64,000 bases of DNA from Saccharina japonica (Eukaryota > Sar > Phaeophyceae > Laminariales > Laminariaceae): contig MEHQ01001273.1 of assembly GCA_008828725.1 (NCBI GenBank), positions 244,625 through 308,624 on the forward strand, given 5' to 3'. Shown piece by piece: positions 43,142 to 55,943 of this stretch. The notes under the pieces are model-generated. The model was not told the origin of the DNA. It ran no database searches and was given only the letters and a program-made list of their open reading frames with translations. The position numbers were made by a program, and so were the translations under genes. Numbering within the stretch: the first letter of the stretch is position 1; the number at the start of each line of letters is the position of its first letter.

Positions 43142-46100
43142 ACCAGACCCCCCCCTCACTGAGGTCCGACTCTAATTATATTTGAGGGGTTGATCTGGGA
43201 TGGTTTTCCACAGGCGCCCTCAATAATTATTCCGCTGATCCGTAGAATATCCCACCTACTGTACTGCGGTTTCCGTTGCTACAGGAAGCATTTTAGCCTC
43301 CTTGCTTCAGAGAGTGCTTGTGCCCCCCAAGTCCCATCTCAAGTTGTGCAACCCTTCCATGACTGGAGAAACGTGCCCATCGACGGGTAGCCCTCGGATT
43401 TACATGCAAGACACTATACACACCATTTCCAACAAGGTTGTCTCCATGGTATGTATTTCGTCTATAGTGGTACGTGGTCACTATTGTTTCCGTCACGAGA
43501 CAAAAACGTTGCCCGGCATTTCTTCCATGTAGCTTTTGTCTCCGCATCTAATTGTGCCGGTTTACAGCCCTCTCATTGCCTTAAAAATCACGCACATACC
43601 CCGGTACCACCTTTACCTCCAAACACCTTTTTGTGACAAATTTCATCGCAAGCAATGCCACGGTAGGGTCGGTGCTTTAATTTTCTGAGCCTCTCTTGTC
43701 CATTACATGAGCTACGCCACGGTAGCCCTTCTACCTGGATGCTGCATACCAAATATTTGAGCTCCTCGTTGCGTGAGGAACTCCGAATACCCCGCCCGAA
43801 ACATGCCTTCGAAAAAGGTGTTGTTTCCGCAAACCCGACCAACGATTATGCGCGTTAGCTTGCTAGCCCTGTAAGCCAAATGATAGTACAACCACCTGCA
43901 GAGGCCGAGCGGCCATGTTCCGTAATAGTCAGAAAGGATAAAGTACTGAGCCAGTCTGTCAGCGCTGAATGGGTGGCTGAGTTGTGTTTTTTTCCATGTT
44001 ACCAACAGGCCACACTACATACACACTGTCCGTGAATAACAGGTGGTTTAAACCTCACATTAGGGAGTGTTTAAACGATATATATCGTAAAATCCCCGAC
44101 AGGTATCTCAACATGTTTTTTTTTATGCTCTACACACTCTTCCACAACTTACTGCTGTCCCTCAGCAGAGTAAATTGCTGATGAAACTTTATCCATTAAC
44201 ACATACGACATTCGACGAGTCATGATCTGGACTTTACGTATAGGGTTTCTATTTCCTGCTTGCCTTTGGTAGATGTTGGACCTGGTAGACGTACCATACG
44301 CATCGCACCCGTTAAAGATGTGCGCACCACCCTTGTAGTATACGGAAAACAGACTGTATATCGTGGATGTTGCGTACAGTAGATCAGGCACATGTACACC
44401 CAACCTGAAATATCTAGGTCATGAAATGCGGATCGGATGTCCGTCCAATCTGGGCCAATCTGGGTGGCTACCTTCAACCTTTCGTAGGGAGGCGTTCCTT
44501 TCCCGCGGTCGGCGACAAATCCCGCAGATATTTTAAGGAGGCAAACACAAACGCCCTCCGTCGATAGACAACATGACCCCCTTTGCATGCACTCTCTATA
44601 GTCGTCGCTCAGTTCAAGCGGATATCGTTTCTTCGAAACAGCGACTCACGTATCAATAGTAAAATGTGCCACGGTGTGTCGTACCGTAGTACATCGCGCG
44701 ATATCGCCCTCACGACACTAATTCCCAAAAGGTGTGTGATATACAACTGGGCCGCGTTGTTGTATTAGGAAAATCCACTCGAACACAGAGTAGGCTATTT
44801 ATGCAGTAGGATGTGGTGTGAATAGGCCTCCAATTATTCCGGAAACCCATAATAAAATAGTTGACAAATCGGGCAGACAGTCGATTTCGGACTTGATAAG
44901 TTAAATCCCCCGGGGCAGCTATATTCCTACATCCCTGTTCTGTATCGTCTACCTCATGTTGCTGCGTGCGAGCACCTAGACTCTGCACGATCGAGGACGT
45001 CGCGCCACGGGTAGGATCTGTGCTACACAGATCCTGCGCGCGCGATGTTTAGGGTATAAACACCACCAGCGGAAGACGCGCGCTACGCACGGTCGGGGAT
45101 ACACGTGCATGCAGGTTCCTCCTATGCTCGTCACTTGAGAGCTCTACGAGTAGGTATCTCACGACACATTGGATTTCATACAAAAATGTGCAATCAACAC
45201 CGATGAGCGACCCCATCGCCTAGGACTGTAACGAAGAAGACAGAAAAAACAAACGATGCCTCGTTGAGTTCTTCCTCAGCAACAAAATCGAATCGACCGA
45301 AATGTGTCACTGGGACTACTATCGTAGGTGGCTTCGGGAGGCCTGGAGTGATAGAGAGCTACAGACTCGCCCCTCAGCGTGAACGTTTTGGGACGTTTTC
45401 GCGCGATTTGTGTATTCGTTTTGATTTGGAAAATAGAAAGCAGGGATTGCTGGTGAAACTCCTGGGGTAATTTTGGTGCAGAAGGGGGAGTGAACGGCCG
45501 CACCCACCCACCAACTTGAACGTTTCACGCACCGGACGGTAACAGCTACGGTACTTGGTAGAACATTTCAACCAATACATGCCGGACTAATTAATTTCGG
45601 ACCAACACCAAGAAACTACCCAGTGCGGTTGGAAGAAGACAGTTAGTCTCGTATTAATAGTTTCTTTTTTCAACTGTACCTGTTCACATTGATAACTATA
45701 CCATGGGGACATTTCATCGGGCCTCAGGAAAAAGTATTGCGCACCTCTACCTTAAGTGTGGCGTTAAAACATGTGGTGATTCCCGGTGTCCGCGTGCAGG
45801 GGGCACACTGGTCATTGAGCAAGAATTGCCTACGCATCATGTTTTTCCGGTTCCTATTTATTTTATTGTCCGCCAGTATCTCCAGCGTCAAAGCCCTGTT
45901 TTTGGTATCCGATCGTGTCTTGCACCACCTGTATCTCAACAACACAACTGGATCAGCATATACACCATAGCATCAATATTTTAGTCTTGTCTTGAACGCA
46001 GTCACGATGTTTGACGTCTATGTCTAGCGTTACGGACTGTTTACTTGTCCGGCCCCGTCTAGCGCTGCCTTCGTAAATCACGCACGCGTGTGTGTTACCT

Positions 46101-46228
46101 TGTGGGCCTTCAAGGCTATACAACGAACAATTAATAGCGAACACGTACAAATTATAGCACCACCCCTTTTTTTGTTCCGTTCATGTCTTTTCTGCAGGCA
46201 CTACGATCAGGGTAGCACTTCTTGGCCA
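43142..46228. other. No recognised gene over about 3 kb
   Basis: MITE-A-like fragments occur near 43750-43805 (GAGCTCCTCGTTGCGTGAGG) and 45055-45165. Block 45970-46090 resembles sequence upstream of the duplicated 12-Cys genes (TTGTCTTG, GCAGTC, GCTGCCTTC.TA.AT.ACGC) and may be the promoter side of the 46862 gene, later pushed away by MITE insertions. Confidence 0.4.
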
Positions 46229-46488
46229 GATGCGTGCTACGATAGATATACCACTTTTTGGCTGAAATGTTTTCTGAATGATGGTAATGCTCCTTACACC
46301 AAAATCGGTGGACCGTCGTTACCTTGCTGCCATGTTGTTCCTTGTCTGCTTCGGACATGGGATTGTTCATAGGATATAGCACTTTTACTTTCCTCCCTTA
46401 ATGATCACTTTGGGGTGAGGTGTAGAGCTCTTCAAGTAACCACCCTTAGAAGGCAAAAACATGGTGCACCTCTATCGTAGCACTCGTC
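46229..46488. mobile_element. MITE-A upstream of the 12-Cys gene
   Basis: From GATGCGTGCTACGATAGATA to CTCTATCGTAGCACTCGTC with the usual interior. No clear TSD. It lies between the candidate upstream region and the coding start at 46862. Confidence 0.75.
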
Positions 46489-46495
46489 AGAATGA

Positions 46496-46704
46496 CGAGG
46501 AGCCCCTTAGCCCAAAATATTCCAAAATGCAATTTGCTTGTTTCACAGTATGATTTTGCGTATACCTAGGCCCTGGGATTATCCATCGGGTTGCACTTTT
46601 TTGTTGTTGTTGTTGAAATCAGGTTTTGGACTACTGCAGGTATAGAGGCTCTCAAGTGACCACCCTCAAAAGGAAAAAATGGTGCACATCTACCTTACTT
46701 AGCA
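46496..46704. mobile_element. MITE-A, left-truncated second copy
   Basis: It starts inside the family (GAGCCCCTTAGCCC), keeps GGGATTATCCATCGGGTTGCAC and AGAGGCTCTCAAGTGACCACC, and ends with a worn terminus, GGTGCACATCTACCTTACTTAGC. Confidence 0.6.
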
Positions 46705-46861
46705 TTTATTTGCCACTTGATGATGTTTCCAGTCTTGAGCAACCGTTTCTTATTTTCCTCGCGCCTCACGGTATGTCAACATCCTCCCTTTTATCTCGCA
46801 TACGCAGGTTCAAAACCTCGTTACCTCTTAGGACTACAGCAGTGCAGCAGGAGACAGCACC

Positions 46862-47527
46862 ATGATGGTCACCGGCTTCCTTCGCGTCTTGGCATCGGGA
46901 GTGCTGCTGCTCCTCGTCACCACCACTGTGTTCGTGCAGCGGGCGGATGCCACCACTAGTGCCACCACAACGGATGGCTCCGGAACGACTTCTAGTGCCA
47001 CTCCGACGGGCGGTACGACAGGCACGACAGGCACGACCGGTTCTAGTGCCACTCCCACGGACAGTACGACAGACACGACTGGTTCTGATGCCACTCCCAC
47101 GGATAGTACGGGTACTACCGGTTCTGACACCTCTCCGACGGACGGTACTGATGATGCGTGCTCAGCCGAAGAAACTGCCTGTGCAGCCGACGACACGTGC
47201 ACCAGCTGTTTGTCCGTTCGAACCACCACGGAGTATACCACATGTACGGACGGATTACTGGACGACGGCTTTGACACCTTTTGTGACGGCATCTTGATAG
47301 GCCTGTGTTGCATCTTGGAACAATCCGAAGAGTGCGTGGAAAATGTCGCATTCGCGGCGTGGTCCGTGTGCGTAGGAGAAGAATGTACGGACGACGAAAG
47401 GTCGTGCGAAGACATCAAAGACGGAGTGATGGCGAGCGACGGCGCGGCTGCCAGCCTCGGCGGCGCTTCTACCGTCCTGGCCTTTTCCTGCGCATTTGTG
47501 GTTTTCCTGCCGCTCCTGTTTGTGTGA
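46862..47527 (+). CDS. 12-Cys secreted, GPI-type surface protein
   Basis: 221 residues, read without introns from ATGATG (ACC just before the start) to TGA. Residues 1-30 are a good signal peptide with a Leu-Leu-Leu-Leu core (15-18) and likely cleavage after Ala-Asp-Ala. Residues 31-98 are a mucin-like Thr/Ser/Gly/Asp stretch with repeats such as Thr-Pro-Thr-Asp-Ser-Thr. Residues 100-182 hold twelve cysteines (100, 107, 113, 116, 128, 141, 149, 150, 158, 170, 175, 182). Residues 190-196 are small amino acids suited to a GPI attachment site, followed by a hydrophobic tail ending the protein (202-221). The duplicated genes at 24855 and 29401 have the same cysteine order with one to two residue changes in three of the gaps. 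It is probably a glycosylated cell-surface or wall protein. The molecular role is unknown and I know no named family with this pattern. Confidence 0.88.
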   Translation: MMVTGFLRVLASGVLLLLVTTTVFVQRADATTSATTTDGSGTTSSATPTGGTTGTTGTTGSSATPTDSTTDTTGSDATPTDSTGTTGSDTSPTDGTDDACSAEETACAADDTCTSCLSVRTTTEYTTCTDGLLDDGFDTFCDGILIGLCCILEQSEECVENVAFAAWSVCVGEECTDDERSCEDIKDGVMASDGAAASLGGASTVLAFSCAFVVFLPLLFV

Positions 47528-47698
47528 TCGAGGCGTAAAACGAATTCTCGCCGGCGACCGGTCTCGGTCCCGCCGATCCCCACCAAGAAAGACCAAACAA
47601 GATATGCCACGGCTTGTTTGATGCAGCCACGCGCCGAATCCTAGCGGCAATGTTGTGGTGCAGGGATCGCTCTATAGGCGCAATTTATAGTTTTAGCT

Positions 47699-47961
47699 GG
47701 CGCGTGCTACGATAGAGATAGCATGTTTTGACCGAGCGTTTTCTGAATGACGGGGCGCCTTAACCCAAATTCATCAGAGTTTTATTCGTCAGAGTTTCAT
47801 TCTTGTGTCGCAATATGTTTTCATTTTACGCGTGAAGCCTAGAGGGTTGTTGACAAGGCAGCACTTTCATTTCCCTTCAACCATATTGTTCGAGTGAGGT
47901 ATAGCGTTCGCCAAAGAAAACCTCAACGAGAACATGGTGTATATTAACCGTAGCATGCGTC
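47699..47961. mobile_element. MITE-A downstream of the 12-Cys gene
   Basis: From GGCGCGTGCTACGATAGAGA to TTAACCGTAGCATGCGTC, 263 bp. The flanks are AGCT and AGCC, a possible worn 4-bp duplication. It sits about 170 bp after the gene's stop codon. Confidence 0.75.
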
Positions 47962-48319
47962 AGCCATTGATTCCAGCGATGATAAGCCGCCAGAGCCGAA
48001 GTGGAGCTAGCTCACCCGCTCAGCAGGTGTCCCACGTGTATGCACGCTAAACTGAGTGCGCATTATTCGAGCTTGACGTTTCTTGTACGTTGTTTTACCA
48101 GGGCTGATATATGCGTAAGCTCATCGCTCAATTTTGTAAGCGCATCCAGCAATGCCACCGAATATCCTAAACGCGTGTCTGGTTTGGTTGGGTTGTGAGG
48201 ACGAGAGCCTTTGAGTTGTTCAGCATTTTCAACACGCGGTTTATCGACGTTCGTGTCCTCCTTCCTCCTGACGTTTCGGAGCACATGATGGGACACAGTC
48301 GTTCTTGTGCCATGACGTA

Positions 48320-48401
48320 CCCCTCGTCCCCGCCGCTCCTCTGTCTTCCGAGCTGGTTCACCCCTCGTCCCCGCCGCTCCTCTGTCTTCCGAGCTGGTTC
48401 A
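48320..48401. repeat. 41-bp perfect tandem duplication
   Basis: CCCCTCGTCCCCGCCGCTCC followed by TCTGTCTTCCGAGCTGGTTCA occurs at 48320-48360 and again at 48361-48401. Confidence 0.95.
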
Positions 48402-50186
48402 AGTGTTGGCTCTTGGGTTGGGATGCTCGCGCGCTATTGATAGCTGTTGTGAGCTTGCTTTCCTCGGGGCGTTTTCGTGGTGTCTGAGTAGATATGTTTG
48501 ACCACGGTGTAGTTCTCTCCGTATCAATCCGACACTGTAGGTGATATGCGAGCGATCTCCTACCCGCAGCTACGATATCGGTTTATCGATTGTTACTCTT
48601 TTTGGCTTTAATTTTTTCTTTTGTTGCAGGTTAGATGTCCGTTCGGGATTGAAAGATAATTGTTGGGGTCAACCGTCTTTTGTTTTGACGGGTCGGATAG
48701 GTTTTATGAGCGTGTTGTGGAACCGCATCGCCACGCTTGTCCTTGACCGAATCCCTGGACTGAGTGCTTTGTCGGAACGCTGGCGTTAACTATTGACCCT
48801 CTTCTTGTGGTCTTCTGTTCATCTGTCTGAGCACTAAAGGCCCCTTTAGTTGTCGTGGGAAAGTGTTGCAGAATACGCCCGTAGATACGTGAGAATCCTT
48901 GCTAGCTATAGAGACCCCAGGAAGGCGACGTTTTTCCTCGTTTGTAGTTCTTCCCGTATGAACTCAAGGATATTGTCATCCCGGTAGTCGATTTTGTTTG
49001 GGCCCACAGTAGGTCGACAGCAGTAGGCCCATGCTGGGCGAATATCGGGTGATAAGAAGTAACGTCACGGTTTGCGCCACCGGTTAGTTATGCATAGCGA
49101 TTGGCGGCCGATAGAACGTTCCGGGGCAGCATACCTCCATTTCGAGGATATAGTCAGGCGTACTCAAGCAGTCCGTAAGTTTGCACAGGCTAGCGCCATA
49201 GTCAAGTTTCTGAGGCACCCGGTCACCTACGTACTCTCGTTAAATGCGTGAGCGGGTATCATACGGAATACATTTGTTGGCAACATCGTACATTTCTGAG
49301 TTGGTGTTTGATCTTGTGAGTTTCCGCGAGTATCGAGTTCGCATTTTATACAAGGGCTCCGCTCCGCGGGCGGCTGACGCCGCCCGCTACGCTCGCGCAA
49401 GGAAAGGGGCAGAAGAGGCCCATGATGTATAGTGCAAGCAAAAGCACCGACTTGAAAATGCCAAGAGGTTCATGGTAAGAGGTTCATGGTGCACAGGGAA
49501 GAAACGGCGGACTTGACATGCATGCAAAACATGCTCGGGATGCACACTAGCTCCATGCTCCAGGACAACAAAGAAGCTGTATGATCGAAAGAGAAAGCAC
49601 AGCAACACGGCTCACAGCACGGCGCTGCGCTGCCTGCTGTGGTGTGTGTGATTTGTACCTTCGTGAGTATGTGTGGTAGTGCAACAACAACGAACGGTGG
49701 TATATATTACTTCGTACTTACAGTAGTATGTATGAAAGAGAAAGCACAGCACAGCTCGGTCGTCAAGTTGTGAAGTACGAAAAACAGGAAATCAACAAAA
49801 CTGAGAAAGAAGAAAGACGTACGTACGTACACATTTGTACGTACGTACATACGAGTATACTCGTACGTACTCGTACTCGAAAAAAAGAAAAAAAAATCCA
49901 TCGGACCCATTGCGCCGCAAAAAACAAAAAAAAATTGACGTCTTTCGCGTTCTGTCAGCCTTGATGCTCCCCGTCCCTCCGCGACCACGTCGCCATCGAT
50001 TCGGTCCGGGTCAAGCTCTACTGCCTCTCTGCCCCAGTGAGCCCCGTGGCCCGCCTCGCATGGAGCCCGGTGCTCACCGTGGCCCTCGTTCGCCCGCTCC
50101 ATCATGATGGTGTTCAAACTGCCGGGGTTTCTCTTTGAATCCTATTTGTTCCGATAAATAACCAACGCTTGAATTTTATTTTACAG
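48402..50186. other. No recognised gene; GTAC-rich tract
   Basis: It contains the block shared with 30187-30240 (at 49062-49116) and a (GTAC)n-like tract at 49818-49880. A GC-richer patch at 49960-50105 could hide an exon, but no frame stands out. Confidence 0.4.
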
Positions 50187-50462
50187 GACCAAAAGAACCT
50201 TATATTTTCGGACATGCTGCAGCAGCAACGCAGACAAAGCGCCTTCATGACTCCCTCGTGTCTCGGTGGACACGCCACGCCTAGCCACGAAAAAGGCGAC
50301 CGCGCTCCTTCTGACCCCCCCTCTACTGGCCAGCGCCCTCCCATACCCGCGATGGCGCCGGGCTTGCCCGCGCTGCCGTGCTGTCTGGGCACACACACGA
50401 ACCCAAAACTGAAAGAGGAAGAAGCTTCTCGCCAACTAAAGTATATAGGGAACAAAGAATGA
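50187..50462 (+). CDS. Possible terminal exon, unrecognised
   Basis: TTTTATTTTACAG (acceptor AG at 50185-50186) is followed by an open frame of 91 codons to TGA at 50460-50462. It begins Asp-Gln-Lys-Asn-Leu-Ile-Phe-Ser-Asp-Met-Leu-Gln-Gln-Gln. A Pro-rich middle follows, and it ends in a charged Lys-Leu-Lys-Glu-Glu-Glu stretch. The composition is protein-like but there is no recognised domain. The donor of any upstream exon is not identified, and an overlapping frame is also open on the minus strand. Confidence 0.25.
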   Translation, partial: DQKNLIFSDMLQQQRRQSAFMTPSCLGGHATPSHEKGDRAPSDPPSTGQRPPIPAMAPGLPALPCCLGTHTNPKLKEEEASRQLKYIGNKE

Positions 50463-53400
50463 GAGAATGAGCAAGTAATGAACGGAGGCGGTGTTCGAAG
50501 TGGGAGCTCTGAGAGTGCAGGGATGAGGGATCCCTGGGCGAGATATCTGTAAGTGTGTCTATATCCATCCGTACGGCATCAATCTGCCCCGGCTTTTATT
50601 ATACCATCGCTTTTATTCGTTTGCGTGCAGCCGATCGCACAGTAGTACACCCACAGCTTGTTTTAGCGTCAAGCGTGTATCTATGCGTACCAGCACCATT
50701 TCAGGGTTTCGGTGTGACACCCTTGTGATTGGTTGCAGTTCGATTGATTGCAGAGCCGGCTCGGTTATGGTGCTGATGTAGTTGTAGTCGTGCGTATCTA
50801 CCCGTACACAATCAACCCGGTATACTATATTTGATTTCTGGTATTACTTCGTAAGTATTTTTCTTGGGTAACTGCGTGCTACGCATTGCCTATAAATACG
50901 TTGCGAGTTCGTTTGCGAGATGAAGTATTTATAGTGTTGCGCAGTATAACCTCCTACAACATTAACTTGCGGTTGAATTCAGCAACCCTACGATTCCCTG
51001 CTCGTTGCGTGTAGCAGTAGCACACCGCATAGTAAATACTGTAGGCAGGCAGCTCTTTTACGTGCAGAGTTTGTATCTGTCTGTACTCCATCCCTTTGCG
51101 GTTGATGTCTGGTTCCCTCAAGATATTTTCCAGATGATTGGTTGTTGTGTACAGTAGTTATCTACCGCTCTTGATCCTTTTTCGGTGAAATCGGCAGCTA
51201 GCTAGCTATAGCCCGCATCGCTTGTTCCAACGTGGGGACCGTCCAGCGATAGCTTACACGTTGTGCTGAAACATTCGGAGCACGAGTAAAACTTATGTTT
51301 GCCGTAGTATGCGTAGGATTGGGCCTTAGTTCCTCCGTTGTTGTGATGTTCAAGTCGACGTTTCTCTGGGGTTTCATCCTGTATTTGGCATCTTTTGTGC
51401 TTGGTTGGGTGATTGTGGCTCGCACGTATCCCCCGACGACCCGCACCCTCACAGAACAGGGAGTATAAAACAATAATGGGCCCGTGGCAATACTTAAACT
51501 ACACGGAACCGATTAACCGTGAACGTGCAGCTCAATCCGTATAATATCCATCTGGAGGCCGCCAAGCAACGACAGCTTCACCCGCAAAGGGATACATAAC
51601 TGTTTGTTTCGAGAGGCGTATTTTTGCGAGAATTTTGTGATTTTCTCTCGGCGATTATTTCGGATGACGATGAACGAACTGCGGTATTACTGTTGAAAAT
51701 AAGGCATGAATATATATGCCAGCACGTGATGGGCGTATCGCTTTGACCGCGAAGCATGTTCCACACCGTATCTATGAACGAACGGGAAGGAACACGCTTG
51801 CTTGCTTACCGGCGTCGGATATACCTATCTATGCACACCTCTCACTGCAAGCAGGGTTTTTTAAACAACCCCTTTCTGTCGTCACAAGTAAAAGGCGTTA
51901 TGATGATACGAAGCAGGAGGTATGTGACGCCGAGGCCGGCTGGGGAAAAGCATGGTCCTAATAACGACCTAACACAATACTTTCGGTCGCCGCAGCTGGT
52001 TCACACCTACCTAATTCTAACTTCGGGCATATCATCGATTCCTATACTTTTACGGTCTACTACTAGATGCCCCAGAACTATATTCCTCTTCGTCTGTATG
52101 ATCCAATAACTCATCGTGTTCTCGAAAGGTACTCTTATATAACCTGCACGACAGGTAACGACGCATCATTCCTGGGTTGCCTTATCTGTACTATAATACA
52201 TACAATTGATCCCGCACATCATCATCTCGTAACGAACGGCAGATTTCAGCTCTTAGATGCCATATACAACAGTACTACAACATACAACATATCGTGATCG
52301 CCAAAAAACGTAGTCGTAGAGATATGGAGTCTGCACGGGAGCTGAACTAAGACGGTGGTTGCTTTTACGACCCGATGCAACAAGAATGCTCTCACCACGA
52401 AACCCCTCAGTTAGGTGCATTCTAGAAACAAAACATGATTGATTAGATACATTCCTTGTAGCACATACATGTGCGTGTGACCTGTCTAGACTGTGTGATC
52501 TCTTGTATCGGCAGTACATAGCTCTTAGTTTTATCCCGACGTTTGGCTGTTGGGTATGATGTACCCCGGTATTAAATCTCCTCACGACACGTGCTAGGGG
52601 GTGGTTAGCGCGTTGCAGCCACACCATGTATTACGTTTCACCGATGCACAACGCCTCGGCCGAGAAGCTATGCAAGATGTTTTTCCAGGGCTCAAATGCC
52701 TTAACTGTTGTTTCGTTTCTGACGTTGGGCTTACGTTATTGCTCAGGAGTTACTACTTGTAGAGTGGATTCCACCGTTGGGCTGTGATTCTTCGCCCATT
52801 TTTCGTAACATTCGTTCAAACCAAATTGAGCCTGTGATTCTTAGCATACAAGGTGAAAGTTTTTGAGTATGTGTGTGTTTCTATGAGTCAAACCGCACAA
52901 CAAAAACGTGATCATGTTTAACTATTTATTTTCAGGTGCGGGGGTGCAACCTGGGCAAAACAATAAAACAATTAGATCGCAATTCCAATTTCATTATTTC
53001 GTACCAGAAATAGAGTTAATTAATTATTTTCGGAGTTCGGGCACACGATATATAACTGCGGGCGCCCACTATTGATGTAACGTTGGATCCGATGAATATG
53101 TTTTCATTTTGATGGTTAGACACCTACTACCCCGCGGGGTTGGGTGTGGTATCGGGCTTCACTCACAGCACAGACAGGTATAACTTCGTTCCTGATCGGT
53201 CTCAGCTGAAAAGGGCCTCTCAGACAACGCATCTGCTAGAAGACGACCCTACCGGGGTGGTCCCTTATTCGTTGAAGCGGTTTGTCAGCGTGACTCTAAG
53301 ACTATTCTTCCAGTGAAAGTAACATACGACTAACCGGTACCAGCTTACCCGAGAGGAGCTCAGCCGGTCAGAACGCTTGATGCCAACACAGTGCAACCCT

Positions 53401-53749
53401 TGCCATGGGGCTGGTGCCCCCCAAACCCAGGTCCAGCTGGGACTGGCGGTGTACGGTAGGGCGGGTACCCCTCGTTTTCACTGCTGCTGCTGCCGCGTGT
53501 ATTCTCGAAAATGGACATTGAAAAGACTTGCTGTCGCGGATAAACAACTAATCCCATGGCGGTGCATACATCTCAACATAAAAAAGTTGAAACGCATACT
53601 AAGCCTGCCAATAAAAATGATATGCTAGTCACTCGGCGAAGTGACCCTGCTTAAACGCTAGCCCCCTGCTACACCTATCGCTGTCCTCGCACGGTGTCTC
53701 TCGGGAGGATATTTCGCGTAAAACTGGCTCAGCCTGAGGGTTGTTGGTT
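50463..53749. other. No recognised gene over about 3.3 kb
   Basis: Low-repeat intergenic DNA with only short, unsupported open frames on both strands. Confidence 0.35.
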
Positions 53750-54185
53750 AGAGGGCGGGAGTTGATGCCCGCCAACCCGAGCGAGCTCCAGCCTGTGCGC
53801 GCAGGTAACCGTTGTCCTTACACGAGTGTGTGACGTTTTCACGAACACAGCAGTGAGGCTTGGCGTCGTTGATGCTCCGCGTGACGTTTGCTAGGGTAGC
53901 TTCAGTGTTGGTTACCGCTCTTCCCGCGCAAGGCCTCACGATTTGCGCGAGCATCATAACAGTGCATTAGGGTGCAGCGCACTACCACTTTACAAACCCA
54001 ATCGCTAAAACCAACGTTAACGCCGTTCACTTTATAACCCCCTGTGGAAACGAACATTAAAAGGTGGTTGTTTTACCTGTGCGAGCTTTTGGTTGCCCTC
54101 CTTCGCTTGCGCATACGCGGCGATGGCAATGTGGTGTTGAGCTCGGACTGCAAGGCATCCTCGACAGCCTTCGATCTTTCAACAT

Positions 54186-54349
54186 TCGGATATCCATGTG
54201 GTATTCGGATATCAATTCGGTATTTGGGCACCCACGCGGTCTTCGGATATTAATTAGGTATTCGGGCATACATGCGGTACTCGGGCATGCGTTCGGTATT
54301 CGGACATGCATTCGGTATTCGGGCATCCATGCGGCATCCATTCGGTATG
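54186..54349. repeat. TTCGGTATTCGGGCATGC minisatellite
   Basis: About nine degenerate 18-bp units within the 53.7-57.6 kb repeat field. Confidence 0.8.
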
Positions 54350-54593
54350 ACGCCTATCACCCCGCCGGCTTCAACGAGGCGTGTGGGTTACCGATGCCCT
54401 CGCACGACGTTTCGTGAACCTCGCGAGCACGATGACGCTCGACGCCGTGGATGCTCCGTATGCGGCTTTTGCGTGTTGGCTGCCGCTCTTTCCACACAGT
54501 TTTTTCGATTACCGCGATCATGAACCCACACTGTCCCACACTGACTAACTCCGAGTAATGTTTCTCTCAAAAAGTCGTCAAAGAAGTTGCCAA

Positions 54594-54676
54594 ATGGGAG
54601 GGGGCTAAGACGGAGGAAAACCAAAACAGGAAAAAAAACGGAGAGGAAAAGAAGAGAGGGAGAGAGGAAAACTGAA
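54594..54676. repeat. Polypurine tract
   Basis: About 80 bp almost entirely A and G with very few pyrimidines. Such tracts can form triplex DNA, which is an inference here. Confidence 0.75.
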
Positions 54677-55676
54677 GTCCATCTCACTTTAAGCTTTTGT
54701 TTGGGCTACCGCTGTCCACACACGAGTTTCGGGAGTTTCGCGCACACGATGAAGCTTGACGTCGTCGATGCCCGGTACAAAGCATCCTGAGTCCAAATCA
54801 GTCTGGATATGGCCCACCTCTCTCCACCTACAACTCCCCTGGTTTCGACCAAATGAGGGTGTGAATCGAAGGTTGTCAGTTGGTGTGGGGTGACGAACTC
54901 CAACTCGAGTCGAGCTCTTCTGGCTTGGTTGCGGTCTAACTACTGTTGTTGTAATGCCCATCTTGTAATATAATCGTGAACGTGTTCCGTTTTGGTCGTG
55001 CGCCGCCACTCTGCCCGCATGAAGCTCGGTGTTTTCGCGAACACCCGTGTTTCGGTATAGTAACGGTTGCACGGTTCAGCGTAAAAAAACATAAAAAGGC
55101 AAGTTTTTCCTCCGGTAAGCAGCTACCGCCAATGACGCTTTCGGATCTGACGTCTATACGTGAATTATTGTTTTTGACAAATTTCAGCAGGTGAAGCGAA
55201 AAATCGTGACGGAATCCCAGTCGTTGGTGTGTGTGTGCGCGGCTGCCGACACACCGTAGGTTAGGCAGCCCGCCGCAGAGGAAAACCATTCAGAGGGCGT
55301 CAAATCAACTGCTTCTCGTTCAAGCTTCAGTCCTCATAATATTATATTGGTAGAAGAATGGCGCTCAAGGCAAGTATTGACTATCGGTTTGTCCAAGAGG
55401 ACAAGATGGTGATGAGGAGGAGGATAAGAGAAGATAACGGGAATCGAAGTGGGCGAGTGTGCGTGTGCGCGGTCGAGCGATCACAGCGCTCTCGAGACCC
55501 CTAACCTCTCACAACTAGAACAAAATACCTCGGCGGAACTCGAAACGGTATTGCGGGGTTCTGCTGCCTATCATCCCGAGATAACTGATCTAACGTGGCT
55601 CCTCCGCATACTACTGAATCGGCATTGGACAAACCGCACTGCTTGTAATGCCGTAATACTTTTGTTCTACACCCGT

Positions 55677-55943
55677 GACGCATGCTACGATAGAGGTGCA
55701 CCATGTTTGTTCTGAGCTCCTAACTTAAGGAGCTCCATACGTCGCCGAAAGATGGGTTTTGGAGGGAAATAAAAGTGCTAACAGATTAACAATTCCATGA
55801 CCTGAGTCCAGTATGAAACATATTACAACACAAGAATGAAATACTGACGACTTTGGGTTAAGGAGCCTGCTTGATCCTGATCATTCGGAAAAACAAATCA
55901 GCCCAAAAAAGGTATACCTTATATCTCTATCGTACCACGCGTC
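55677..55943. mobile_element. MITE-A, intact copy, TSD CCGT
   Basis: From GACGCATGCTACGATAGAGG to CTCTATCGTACCACGCGTC, 267 bp, flanked by CCGT (55673-55676 and 55944-55947). Reverse-oriented interior with GAGCTCCTAACTTAAGGAGC near the left end. Confidence 0.88.
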
